Shown here: one piece after another, positions 26,249-34,502 of the stretch
Layout: each line of letters begins with the position of its first letter
How positions within the stretch are numbered: position 1 is the stretch's first letter
Origin: Streptomyces sp. TSRI0281
GTDB taxonomy: Bacteria; Actinomycetota; Actinomycetes; Streptomycetales; Streptomycetaceae
Direction: 5' to 3'
Assembly (NCBI RefSeq): GCF_001905125.1
Contig: NZ_LWLE01000012.1
Coordinates: 190,759 to 254,758, forward strand
Length of the DNA: 64,000 bases
Translations under genes and position numbers: made by a program
The notes under the pieces: model-generated
The model's input: the letters and a program-made list of their open reading frames with translations, nothing else
The model's database searches: none
Told to the model about the DNA's origin: nothing

Positions 26249-26950
26249 TCAGGCCAGCGTGTATCCCAGTACGCCTCCGTGGATCTGACCCTCGCAGTTG
26301 GGCTGGATGGAGTCGAAGATCTGGCGGTTCTCGTTCCGCAGGCAGCGGAGCAGCTGAACGGTGCCCACGCCGGCCGGCTGGGTGGTGTAGAGCCAGCCGA
26401 GGCGGGTCACGTACTGCTGGCCCTCACAGTTGACGTCCGTACTGGTGAAGTGGTCGCCCCTGACCTGGCAGAGGTACAAGGGTGTGGTGTCCGGGGCCGC
26501 GTAGGTGTACAGCGAACCGAGCGGCCCCTGCAGCTGGTAACCGTTGGGGTGGTACCAGCTGTTGCTCTGGGTGTCGGAGCTCTTGTGATAGCGGTTGAGC
26601 ACGAACGTCGGACCGGGCGTGTACGGATCCCCGGCACAGAGGTACTCGACCGCGACCTGCACGTACCCGTTCGGGAGCTGATTGACGATGGTGGGGCCCT
26701 TGACCAGGGTGCACCGGGCGGGATCGAATCCCTTGGCCACGGCACTGTCCATGGCGGTACCGACGGCCGACTGCACGGCGACGTTGTACGGGCCGCTTCC
26801 CAGACCACCGATGGGGAGCTGCACCGGGCCGACGGACGTGGCTGTCCGCTCGGCGGGGGCCGACGCGGCTGTGGCCGGAGTGATGAGGGCCAGGGTGAGC
26901 GCGGCGACGGCCGCGGCCAATCCTGTGAGACGGCGGGTCAAAGGCATCAT
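26249..26950 (-). CDS. Secreted protein with DUF5648-like repeats
   Basis: A 233-aa protein with a Sec signal peptide (MMPLTRRLTGLAAAVAALTL..ATAAS) and no membrane anchor. The C-terminal half has two imperfect repeats, each ending in CEGQ followed by an LGW/LGY segment, with LYLCQVRGDHFTSTD between, like the DUF5648/lectin-like modules of extracellular proteins. Several paired Cys suggest disulfides. The function is unknown; carbohydrate or surface binding is a guess. GAGG lies about 12 nt before the first ATG. An inverted repeat upstream (27154-27180) may be its regulatory site. Confidence 0.72.
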   Translation of the reverse strand: MMPLTRRLTGLAAAVAALTLALITPATAASAPAERTATSVGPVQLPIGGLGSGPYNVAVQSAVGTAMDSAVAKGFDPARCTLVKGPTIVNQLPNGYVQVAVEYLCAGDPYTPGPTFVLNRYHKSSDTQSNSWYHPNGYQLQGPLGSLYTYAAPDTTPLYLCQVRGDHFTSTDVNCEGQQYVTRLGWLYTTQPAGVGTVQLLRCLRNENRQIFDSIQPNCEGQIHGGVLGYTLA

Positions 26951-27153
26951 GAAGAACCTCTTCCTCAGGTAGATGGAGTCGCGCGGCGGAAACAGGGCGA
27001 TCCATGGGATATCCAGAGGAGGAGCTTGATTCGCCGCAGCCCGCGCGCCACAGCTAAGCATGAGCACGCCTCTCCGACCAGAAGGCCACGCAGCGCGGGA
27101 GCGGGAGAGGGAGCCTGATGCGGAGCGTGGCGAGAGGAGATCTCCGCGCATGG

Positions 27154-27180
27154 GAACTCCCGTACGGTGAACGGGAGTTC
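27154..27180. repeat. Perfect 10-bp inverted repeat
   Basis: GAACTCCCGT (27154-27163) and ACGGGAGTTC (27171-27180) surround a 7-nt centre. It lies in the 342-bp gap (26951-27292) between two leftward genes, otherwise apparently empty. It may terminate the upstream gene or be an operator for the secreted protein gene. Confidence 0.5.
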
Positions 27181-27292
27181 TGTATTCCGCGACCGATTGC
27201 CTCTCGTTGCCTGTCCGCACCGGGCGGGGGATCCCATTCGGTCGGCCCGACAGTCCGCAGGGCCACGCAGTCCGTGCCGCTCGCGCCCGCGA

Positions 27293-27754
27293 CTACCGCG
27301 CCAGGTCCGGATCGGCCGGTGGCCTGATCTCGATCACCGTGGCGGTGCCGAGAACCGGCCTGCCCTCATGCATCGTGATCACGTCGCCGGGCTGAAGACG
27401 GCGCCACTGCTCGGGGCCGAGAGGAGCCAGGCGCACCGTGGCACTCTCGCCCGGCGCCATCCACGGCGCCCGCTCGACCCACAGTCGCGCGACGTTCACA
27501 GCCCGCTCCCCGTCGGGTGCGCGGTTGCCGATGCCCCACAGCGGCTTGAGGCGGCCATCCCCGGAGAGCGCGGTCCTGCGCCCGCCCTCCTCCGTCCTCA
27601 GCAGGCTCAACCTGGCCCGGAAGGTGCCGTGTCGCACTTCCCCGGCGCGCCAATCGCACCAGCGGGCGCTGCGCTCCAGCATCATCTGCTGGGCAGCTTC
27701 CGAGAGCAGCGACCAGAAGTGCAGGGGAAGGGGACAGCTGTCCCCGATCTCCAT
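27293..27754 (-). CDS. Small protein resembling the C-terminal domain of EF-Tu
   Basis: A 153-aa protein. After a short helical lead (PLPLHFWSLLSEAAQ) it reads GTFRARLSLLRTEEGGRRTAL..GRLKPLW, then APWMAPGESATVRLAPL and PGDVITMHEGRPVLGTATVIEI. This order matches the beta-barrel domain 3 of elongation factor Tu (EEGGR, pG..v.v.l, f.irEg.rtvG.G.V). There is no GTPase domain, so it is not EF-Tu. The role is unknown. I choose ATG 27754, with GGAAG about 9 nt upstream; the open frame extends further but reads as low-complexity Arg/Pro sequence. Confidence 0.6.
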   Translation of the reverse strand: MEIGDSCPLPLHFWSLLSEAAQQMMLERSARWCDWRAGEVRHGTFRARLSLLRTEEGGRRTALSGDGRLKPLWGIGNRAPDGERAVNVARLWVERAPWMAPGESATVRLAPLGPEQWRRLQPGDVITMHEGRPVLGTATVIEIRPPADPDLAR

Positions 27755-27938
27755 GCCAGGCATTCTTCCGGGGGCTCGGTCATGGCGCCCGGCCGGGTGC
27801 CATCGGTGGGAGCCGCTGGGGGCATATCGGATGCGAATATGCCCGTCCGGGTGGATTAGCGCCCAAAGGGATGCGCGAGGTTCGACCCGGAGGCGAAGAT
27901 GCCGTAGCCGAATCCCCACATGTTTGGAGAATTCTGGT

Positions 27939-29219
27939 ATGGCCGTTCAGGACCTGGACACCGGCGAAACCGGCGACGGCGACACCGGCGACGCTCTGTT
28001 GGACCTCTCGGATCCGGCGCTGGTACGGGATCCGTTCACCGCATACGCGCAGACCGACGAGAACGAGCCGATGGCGCGCGGGTGCGTGCGAGGGGTCGAC
28101 CCGATGTGGGTGGCCACCCGCCACGACGACATCCGTACCGTCATGAGCGATGCCCGCTTCACCATCGACGCCGCCACCGTCCCCGGCGCACCGGTGGCAC
28201 ACCGCACCGAGCAGACCTGGCAGGCCCGCGGTATGCACCTGGGCCAGGAGAAGTATCTGCGCGCCGGGATCTTCGACGCGGACGGTGCCGATCACCGCCG
28301 GCTGCGCGGCCTGGTCACCGCCGCGTTCTCCCCCGGACGGGTGGCGTCCTTGCGCCCCAGGATCGACGCCATCGCCGCCCAGTTGCTGGACCGCCTGCCG
28401 GACCACACCGAAGACGGCGTCGTCGACCTCGTCGAGCACTTCGCCCGGCCGCTGCCCATCACCGTCATCTGCGAGCTCATCGCCGTCCCCGAGGCCGACC
28501 GCGACCGCTGGCGCGCCCGCAGCAGCACACTGACCGCCGGTACCTGCGGTGACGAACTCGGCGACGCGCTCGCCGGCATGGTCGACGACGCCCACATCCT
28601 CATCGAGAACCACACCGCCAACCCCGGAAGCGACCTCATCTCCGACCTGGTCAGCCCGCACCACCGGGACCGGCTGAGCACCGACGAACTGGTCGCTCTC
28701 GTCGTCAACCTCGTCGTCGCCGGGCACATCACCACCGTCAATCTCATCACCAACGGCACCGAAGCGCTCCTCGCCCACCCCGACCAACTCGCTCTGCTGC
28801 GTGAAGATCCCACGCTCATGCCGCACGCCGTCGATGAACTCATGCGCTACTGCGGCCCCGTCGTGCGCGCACTGCCCCGGTACGCCATCTGCGACACCGC
28901 CCTCGGCAGTACCCCGGTGCGCGCCGGGGAAGCCGTCCTTCCGATCGTCTCCGCGGCCAACCGCGACCCGGCCGCCTTCACCGACCCCGGCCGCTTCGAC
29001 ATCACCCGCACCCGGCGTGGCCGCGAACCCCACATCGGATTCGGACACGGCGCCCATCGCTGCCTCGGCGCGCATCTCGCCCAGGAGGAGACCGCCGCCG
29101 CCCTGACCGCCCTGCTCAACCGTTTCCCCGGCCTGCGGCTCGCCACTGATCCGCAGCACCTGCAACGCGGCACCAACCCCGTCAACTGGCACCTGAAAGC
29201 CCTCCCGGTGCGCCTGTAG
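27939..29219 (+). CDS. Cytochrome P450 lacking the I-helix acid
   Basis: A 426-aa P450. ExxR in DELMRYCG; heme loop FGHGAHRCLGAHLAQ with the Cys ligand. The I-helix reads VVAGHITT, so the conserved acid of A-G-x-E/D-T is Ile. That residue normally takes part in proton delivery for O2 activation, so the enzyme may use an altered mechanism. It also lacks a neighbouring ferredoxin. GGAG lies 9 nt upstream of ATG 27939. A long open frame upstream is not coding in character. A strong hairpin follows. Confidence 0.88.
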   Translation: MAVQDLDTGETGDGDTGDALLDLSDPALVRDPFTAYAQTDENEPMARGCVRGVDPMWVATRHDDIRTVMSDARFTIDAATVPGAPVAHRTEQTWQARGMHLGQEKYLRAGIFDADGADHRRLRGLVTAAFSPGRVASLRPRIDAIAAQLLDRLPDHTEDGVVDLVEHFARPLPITVICELIAVPEADRDRWRARSSTLTAGTCGDELGDALAGMVDDAHILIENHTANPGSDLISDLVSPHHRDRLSTDELVALVVNLVVAGHITTVNLITNGTEALLAHPDQLALLREDPTLMPHAVDELMRYCGPVVRALPRYAICDTALGSTPVRAGEAVLPIVSAANRDPAAFTDPGRFDITRTRRGREPHIGFGHGAHRCLGAHLAQEETAAALTALLNRFPGLRLATDPQHLQRGTNPVNWHLKALPVRL

Positions 29220-29240
29220 CCCCGCGCCGCGCGAACACGC

Positions 29241-29315
29241 CCGGTACGGAGCCCCGGCACCCGGTACGGAGCCCCGGCGCCCGGCGCTGCGGCAGGCGCA
29301 GGGGCTCCGTACCGG
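29241..29315 (+). terminator. Hairpin with one right arm and two alternative left arms
   Basis: The 15-nt sequence CCGGTACGGAGCCCC occurs at 29241-29255 and again at 29261-29275. Its exact reverse complement is at 29301-29315. Either left copy can pair with the single right arm, giving two mutually exclusive stems just after the P450 stop. Most simply it is a duplicated terminator arm. Confidence 0.65.
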
Positions 29316-29332
29316 CGATTTTCAGTCATAGT

Positions 29333-29349
29333 AAGGTTAGGCTAACCTT
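29333..29349 (+). promoter_or_regulatory. Iron box (IdeR/DmdR1 type)
   Basis: AAGGTTAG G CTAACCTT is a perfect 17-bp palindrome and closely matches the consensus TTAGGTTAGGCTAACCTAA of actinobacterial iron repressors. It ends 6 nt before the GTG of the ABC ATPase gene, so bound repressor would block transcription start. It predicts that the siderophore uptake operon is derepressed at low iron. Confidence 0.9.
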
Positions 29350-29355
29350 CGACTT

Positions 29356-30306
29356 GTGAAAGCCGGTGAAGCACTTACCCAGGCCGCACACTCTCGCGGT
29401 CACACCCTGTCCGCCACGGGCGTCACCGTGGCGTACGACGGTGTCGACGTCGTGCACGAGGCGTTCCTTGAGCTCTCACCCGGCCAGGTGACCGTACTGG
29501 TCGGGCCGAACGGCAGCGGGAAGTCGACGCTGCTGCGGACCGTGGCGCGGTTGCAGCGTGCGCGCAGAGCGGCGCTGACCCTCGACGAGGGTACGGACGG
29601 TTTCGCGCTGACACCTCGCGAGTTCTCGCGGCACGTGGCGCTGCTGACCCAGGGACGGCCCACACCCAGCGGGCTGACCGTGCGGGACGTCGTGGAGTTC
29701 GGGCGGTATCCGCACCGGGGGCGCTGGGGCCGGGCCGATGAGGGCGGGCGTGCGGCCGTGGACCGGGCGCTCGGGATGACGGGGGTCGCCGAGCTGGCCG
29801 AGCGGGGTGCCGAGCACCTTTCCGGCGGTCAGTTGCAGCGGGTGTGGCTCGCGGGGTGTCTCGCCCAGGAGACCGGCGTACTGCTGCTGGACGAGCCGAC
29901 GACCTACCTCGATCTGCGGTACCAGGTGGAACTGCTGGACCTGATAAGGGACTTGGCGGACGACCACGGGATCGCCGTCGGGGTGGTACTCCACGATCTG
30001 GATCAAGCGGCGGCCGTCGCCGATCGGATCGTGCTGCTCCGGGCGGGACGGGTGATCGCGGACGGAGAGCCCGAGCACGTGCTCACTCCGGAGCGGCTGA
30101 CGGACACGTACGGCATCCGGATCGAGGTCTCCACCGATCCGCTGACGGGGCGGCTGCGCACCCGTGCGATCGGCCGGCATCACGCACGACGGACGTCGGA
30201 CGGCAACAAGACGTCCGACAGCGACAGCGTGCAGGACAGCGACAACGCGCATGGCGGAAGCAGCGCGCAGGACGGCATCACGACGCAAGTCAGCAGCAAC
30301 GCGTAG
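29356..30306 (+). CDS. Iron-siderophore ABC transporter ATPase (FecE/FhuC-like)
   Basis: A 316-aa ATPase. Walker A GPNGSGKST, signature LSGGQLQRVW, Walker B VLLLDEPTTYLD, H-loop VVLHDLDQAA. The last 45 residues (SDGNKTSDSDSVQDSDNA...) are a Ser/Asp/Asn-rich tail unusual for the family. It energises the fused permease encoded two genes later. The GTG at 29356 is 7 nt from the iron-box edge and has no ribosome-binding site, so the mRNA may be leaderless; a downstream start would cut into the domain. Confidence 0.88.
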   Translation: MKAGEALTQAAHSRGHTLSATGVTVAYDGVDVVHEAFLELSPGQVTVLVGPNGSGKSTLLRTVARLQRARRAALTLDEGTDGFALTPREFSRHVALLTQGRPTPSGLTVRDVVEFGRYPHRGRWGRADEGGRAAVDRALGMTGVAELAERGAEHLSGGQLQRVWLAGCLAQETGVLLLDEPTTYLDLRYQVELLDLIRDLADDHGIAVGVVLHDLDQAAAVADRIVLLRAGRVIADGEPEHVLTPERLTDTYGIRIEVSTDPLTGRLRTRAIGRHHARRTSDGNKTSDSDSVQDSDNAHGGSSAQDGITTQVSSNA

Positions 30307-30377
30307 ATCAGCAGTACGACGCAGGACACCAAGCGGAACGCGCGCGACGCGCACAGTGAAAGGCTCAGTACCACCTC

Positions 30378-31355
30378 ATGAGACGACTCCTCCTCACCGC
30401 CGCCGCGGCCACCGCCGCCACGATCGCCCTGAGCGCGTGCGGGACGACCGAGCCCGCCGCGGACAAGTCGAAGAAGCCCGCCGAGCGCATCACCCTCACC
30501 GGCGCCTCCGGTACGAAGGTGGAGCTGGACGGTCCCGCGAAGAAGGTCGTCGGGACCGAGTGGAACGTCGTCGAGCACCTGGTATCGCTGGGCGTCGAGC
30601 CGGTCGGTGTCGCCGACGTCAAGGGGTACAAGACCTGGGACACGGCCGTTCCGCTGACGAACGAGCCGAAGGACATCGGCACCCGCGGTGAACCGAGCAT
30701 GGACACCGTCGCCGCCCTCGCGCCCGATCTCATCGTGGCCACCAGCGACCTGCCGGCCGCCGCCCTCACGCAGTTGCGGAAGATCGCCCCGGTCCTGGAC
30801 CTGAAGGCCGCCGACGCGGCCGATCCGCTCGGGCAGATGACCGACGAACTCGACCTGATCGCCAAGGCCACGGGCACCACCGAGCAGGCCGACAAGCTCA
30901 AGAAGGGCTTCGAGGCGAAGCTCGCCGAGGGCAAGCAGGAGCTGGAGAAGGCCGGGCACACGGGCACGGAGTTCGCCTTCGCGGACGGGTACGTGACCGG
31001 CAATCAGGTCTCCATCCGGCCGTACACCAGCGGCTCTCTGATCGGCGCGGTGAACGAGAAGCTCGGGCTGAAGAACCCCTGGACGATGAAGGGCGACCCG
31101 GCCTACGGCCTCGCCGCCACCGACGTCGAGGGGCTGACCAAGCTCGGTGACGTGGAGTTCGCGTACATCGGCAGCGACGGCGACAAGGGCAGCACACCGT
31201 TCACCGGAGCGCTCGCCGGCAACGCGGTCTGGAAGTCGCTCCCCTTCGTGAAGGCGGACAAGGTGCACCGGCTGCCCGACGGTGTGTGGATGTTCGGCGG
31301 CACCGGGTCGATGGAGTCGTATGTCGACTCGGTCGTCGCCGCGCTGAAGAAGTGA
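30378..31355 (+). CDS. Siderophore-binding lipoprotein (FecB/FepB-like)
   Basis: A 325-aa substrate-binding lipoprotein. The signal peptide ends in the lipobox LSAC. The periplasmic-binding-protein fold of class III follows: VGTEWNVVEHLVSLGVEPVG, then MDTVAALAPDLIVATSD. It captures ferric siderophore at the outer face of the membrane and hands it to the permease. It lies in the iron-box operon, 71 nt after the ATPase and 22 nt before the permease gene. Which siderophore it binds cannot be read from the sequence. Confidence 0.9.
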   Translation: MRRLLLTAAAATAATIALSACGTTEPAADKSKKPAERITLTGASGTKVELDGPAKKVVGTEWNVVEHLVSLGVEPVGVADVKGYKTWDTAVPLTNEPKDIGTRGEPSMDTVAALAPDLIVATSDLPAAALTQLRKIAPVLDLKAADAADPLGQMTDELDLIAKATGTTEQADKLKKGFEAKLAEGKQELEKAGHTGTEFAFADGYVTGNQVSIRPYTSGSLIGAVNEKLGLKNPWTMKGDPAYGLAATDVEGLTKLGDVEFAYIGSDGDKGSTPFTGALAGNAVWKSLPFVKADKVHRLPDGVWMFGGTGSMESYVDSVVAALKK

Positions 31356-31377
31356 TGACGGAGCGCGCGTAGACATC

Positions 31378-33456
31378 ATGGCCGTCACCACCACCGCCCC
31401 CTCCGCCCCCACCACGGCTGCGGCTTCCCGGAAGGGCGGCGCGGTCGCGGTGACGGCCACGCTCGTCCTGCTGGTCGCCGCCCTCGCGCTCGTCGACATC
31501 GCACAGGGCACCTCCGCCGTCGGCGCCGCAGAGGTGTGGAAGGCGCTCACCGGGCAGGCGGACCCGGCGGACGCCTCCGTCGTCATCGCCTCACGCCTGC
31601 CGCGCATGGCCGCTGGACTCTTCGTCGGAGCGGTGCTCGGCATGGCGGGCGCCGCTCTCCAGGCCGTCAGCCGCAATGTGCTCGCCGCACCCGACACCCT
31701 CGCGGTCAACGCCGGTTCCTACCTCTCGCTCGGGCTGGTCGCCGTGACCGGTGTCTCGCTGCCGCTGCTCGCCTCCTCCGGCGTCGCCTTCGTCGGCGGC
31801 CTGGTGGCGGCGGCCGTCGTGCTGGGGCTGTCCGGCCTGGGAGCCGGGACCGTGCGGCTGGTTCTGGCGGGCAGCGCTCTGACCCTCGGTCTCACCTCCG
31901 TCACCGAAGGTCTGCTGCTGCTGTTCCCCGTGCAGACGGAGGGGCTGTACGCCTGGAACCAGGGCAGCATCGCGCAGAACGGTTTCGGCGGCGTGCTGTG
32001 GATGGTGCCGCTCGCCGTCATCGGGCTGGCCGGGCTGCTGATGGTCGCCCGCAGGGTCGACGCCCTGGCGCTCGGCGACGACGCCGCGCGTGGACTGGGC
32101 GTACCGGTGCGAGCCACCCGCGTGACCACGGTCGTGCTGTCCGCGCTGCTGTCCGCCGCCGCCGTCACTCTCGCCGGTCCGATCGGCTTCGTCGGACTGT
32201 GCGCCCCCGCCGTCGTACGCCTGTTGGCGCGTCGCTACCGCGGGTTCTCCCGTGTGCGTACGAGCGTGACGCTGTCCGCACTGGCCGGTGCGGCCCTGGT
32301 GATCGGCTCGGACGTCGCGCTGCGGACGCTGGTGTCGTCGGACACGGCGGTGGCCGTGCCGACGGGTGTGGTGACGAGTCTCGCCGGCGCCGTCTTCCTG
32401 GTGGTGCTGGCGACCAGGGGCCGGGACACCGGGGCCGCCGCCCCACCCGAGCGGTTGCGCATCCGCAGCAGGGCCGTGTTCCTGACCGTGGCCGGGACGC
32501 TGGTGGCGGTCCTGATCGGGCTGGCCGTTCTCTCCGTACTCCTCGGCGACACCAAGCTGCTGCTCGGTGACGTCATGAACTGGACGCAGGGCAGGGCCGG
32601 CCGGGCCGTCTCCTTCGTCCTCGACACCCGGGTGCCACGGGTGCTCGCCGCTCTCCTCGCGGGTGCGGCCCTCGCGCTGTCAGGCACCCTGGTCCAGGCG
32701 GTGACCCGGAACCCGCTCGCCGAGCCGGGCGTCATCGGCGTCTCCGGCGGAGCCGCACTGGGCGCGGTGACACTGGTGACGACCGTGCCCACGGCCGGGC
32801 CGATGGGCCTCGCCGCCGCGGCCTTCGCGGGCGCCGCCCTCGCCTCCGCACTCGTCTTCGGGCTGTCCGCGCGCGGCGGCTTCCAGCAGAACCGCCTGGT
32901 CCTGGTCGGCATGGGTGTCGCCACCGCGAGCTCCGCCCTGATCAGCCTGCTCATCGTCCTCACCGACCCGTTCAACGCCACCAAGGCGCTGACCTGGCTG
33001 TCCGGTTCGACGTACGGGCGGACGCCGACCGACCTGCTGCCGCTCGCCGTCGTCCTGGTGGCGGCGGTCGCCGTGACCGTCACCCGGCGTACCGAGCTCG
33101 ACCTCGTCTCGCTCGACGGGGACACCCCCAGGCTGCTGGGACTGGGGCTGTCCCGGGCGCGCCTCGGGTTCCTGGCGCTGGGCGTTCTGCTGAGCGCCGC
33201 GGCCGTCGCCGCAGCCGGGACCATCGCCTTCGTCGGACTGGTGGCGCCGCACGCCGCGCGCGCCCTGGTGGGCCGTCGGCATGTGCGGGTGGTACCGGTG
33301 GCGGTGCTGCTGGGCGCGGTGCTGGTGGGTACGGCTGATGTGGTGGGCCGGACGGTGATCGCCCCGGCCCAGCTCGGGGCAGGACTGCTCACGGCGGTCA
33401 TCGGGACGCCGTATTTCCTGTGGCTGCTGGTACGGAGCCGGGGAGAGGCGCGGTAG
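31378..33456 (+). CDS. Fused double FecCD siderophore permease (FhuB-like)
   Basis: A 692-aa membrane protein made of two tandem FecCD permease domains (about 25-340 and 365-690), each with the conserved ATPase-contact region (RGLGVPVRATR; RLLGLGLSRARLG) and the GPIGFVGL / GTIAFVGL motif. Such fusions are known in FhuB. About 18-20 membrane segments are expected. It works as a single-chain permease with the ATPase and lipoprotein encoded upstream. Third gene of the iron-regulated operon. Confidence 0.92.
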   Translation: MAVTTTAPSAPTTAAASRKGGAVAVTATLVLLVAALALVDIAQGTSAVGAAEVWKALTGQADPADASVVIASRLPRMAAGLFVGAVLGMAGAALQAVSRNVLAAPDTLAVNAGSYLSLGLVAVTGVSLPLLASSGVAFVGGLVAAAVVLGLSGLGAGTVRLVLAGSALTLGLTSVTEGLLLLFPVQTEGLYAWNQGSIAQNGFGGVLWMVPLAVIGLAGLLMVARRVDALALGDDAARGLGVPVRATRVTTVVLSALLSAAAVTLAGPIGFVGLCAPAVVRLLARRYRGFSRVRTSVTLSALAGAALVIGSDVALRTLVSSDTAVAVPTGVVTSLAGAVFLVVLATRGRDTGAAAPPERLRIRSRAVFLTVAGTLVAVLIGLAVLSVLLGDTKLLLGDVMNWTQGRAGRAVSFVLDTRVPRVLAALLAGAALALSGTLVQAVTRNPLAEPGVIGVSGGAALGAVTLVTTVPTAGPMGLAAAAFAGAALASALVFGLSARGGFQQNRLVLVGMGVATASSALISLLIVLTDPFNATKALTWLSGSTYGRTPTDLLPLAVVLVAAVAVTVTRRTELDLVSLDGDTPRLLGLGLSRARLGFLALGVLLSAAAVAAAGTIAFVGLVAPHAARALVGRRHVRVVPVAVLLGAVLVGTADVVGRTVIAPAQLGAGLLTAVIGTPYFLWLLVRSRGEAR

Positions 33457-33597
33457 GGGTACGCGCTCCGACCGACACCCCTGCCCGCCCGCGCACGGCA
33501 CGGGGGTGGGGGACCATCGGGTCCGCTACTGAAATCCAGTCCACTTTCCTCGGATTGGACTTGGATGGACGGTGATTGGCGTCAGTATGGTCGCGGT

Positions 33598-34425
33598 ATG
33601 CGTATTCACGTCGTTGACGCCTTTACCGACCGGCCCTTCGCGGGCAACCCTGCGGGCGTGTGCCTGCTCGATTCGGGGGAGTGGCCCGAGGATGCCTGGA
33701 TGCGGCGGGTCGCCGCCGAGCTGAACCACTCGGAGACCGCGTTCGCGCGGCCGCTCCCCGCGGGGGCGGACGCCGACTGGGAGATCCGCTGGTTCGCCCC
33801 GCTCGTCGAGACCAACCTCTGCGGCCATGCCACATTGGCCACGGCGCACACGTTGCGGCGGGAGCGCGGGGTCACCGGGACGGTGCGGTTCCGCAGCAGG
33901 TGCAGCGGCATTCTCACCGCGCACGCGCAGGAGGACGGCAGCATCACCCTGGACTTCCCGGCCGCGCCCGGCACCGAGGTCCCGGTGCCGGACGGTTTGC
34001 CGGAGGCACTGGGGGTGACACCGGAGGCCGCGTTCCGTACCGGTGCGCTCGGCGACCTGCTGACCGTCCTGCCCGACGAGGCCACCGTCCGGGCCGTGAC
34101 GCCCGACCTCGACGCGGTGGCCGATGTGACCCGGCGTGAGGACCTGCGGGGCATCATCATCACGGCCCCGGCGCCCGAGCCCGGCCTGGAGTACGACTTC
34201 GTCTCCCGCTTCTTCTCGCCCGCCGAGGGCATCCTTGAGGACCCGGTCACGGGCAGTGCCCACACCGCGCTGGCCCCCTACTGGTCGGCCCGGACCGGCC
34301 GCGACGGGCTCACCGGCCTACAGGTGTCCGCGCGCACCGGGCTGGTCAGGACCTCCGTGCACGGCGACCGCATCCATCTCAACGGACACGCGGTCACCGT
34401 CCTCGACGCGACGCTGCTCGCCTGA
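33598..34425 (+). CDS. PhzF-family isomerase/epimerase-like protein
   Basis: A 275-aa protein opening with the family signature RIHVVDAFTDRPFAGNPAGV and carrying NLCGHATLA and the C-terminal EDPVTGSAH. PhzF-fold proteins catalyse isomerisation without cofactor; most members have no assigned substrate. The start at 33598 fits the family N-terminus; an in-frame ATG at 33565 is less likely. No ribosome-binding site is obvious, but a -10-like CAGTAT lies about 8 nt upstream, so the mRNA may be leaderless. Apparently monocistronic; no phenazine genes are nearby. Confidence 0.88.
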   Translation: MRIHVVDAFTDRPFAGNPAGVCLLDSGEWPEDAWMRRVAAELNHSETAFARPLPAGADADWEIRWFAPLVETNLCGHATLATAHTLRRERGVTGTVRFRSRCSGILTAHAQEDGSITLDFPAAPGTEVPVPDGLPEALGVTPEAAFRTGALGDLLTVLPDEATVRAVTPDLDAVADVTRREDLRGIIITAPAPEPGLEYDFVSRFFSPAEGILEDPVTGSAHTALAPYWSARTGRDGLTGLQVSARTGLVRTSVHGDRIHLNGHAVTVLDATLLA

Positions 34426-34502
34426 CCGGCCGACCCCGAGGGCCCGGTCACGGCCGTTCGAGCGGCTGGGACAGGTCGTCGAGCCGAACGGGCCGGGCGT
34501 AC

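Noticed and set aside
27293..27754. A second EF-Tu gene
   Set aside because: There is no GTPase domain or room for one; only domain-3-like sequence is present.
33598..34425. PhzF as a sign of a phenazine cluster
   Set aside because: No phzA/B/C/D/E/G genes are present; the family is widespread outside phenazine pathways.
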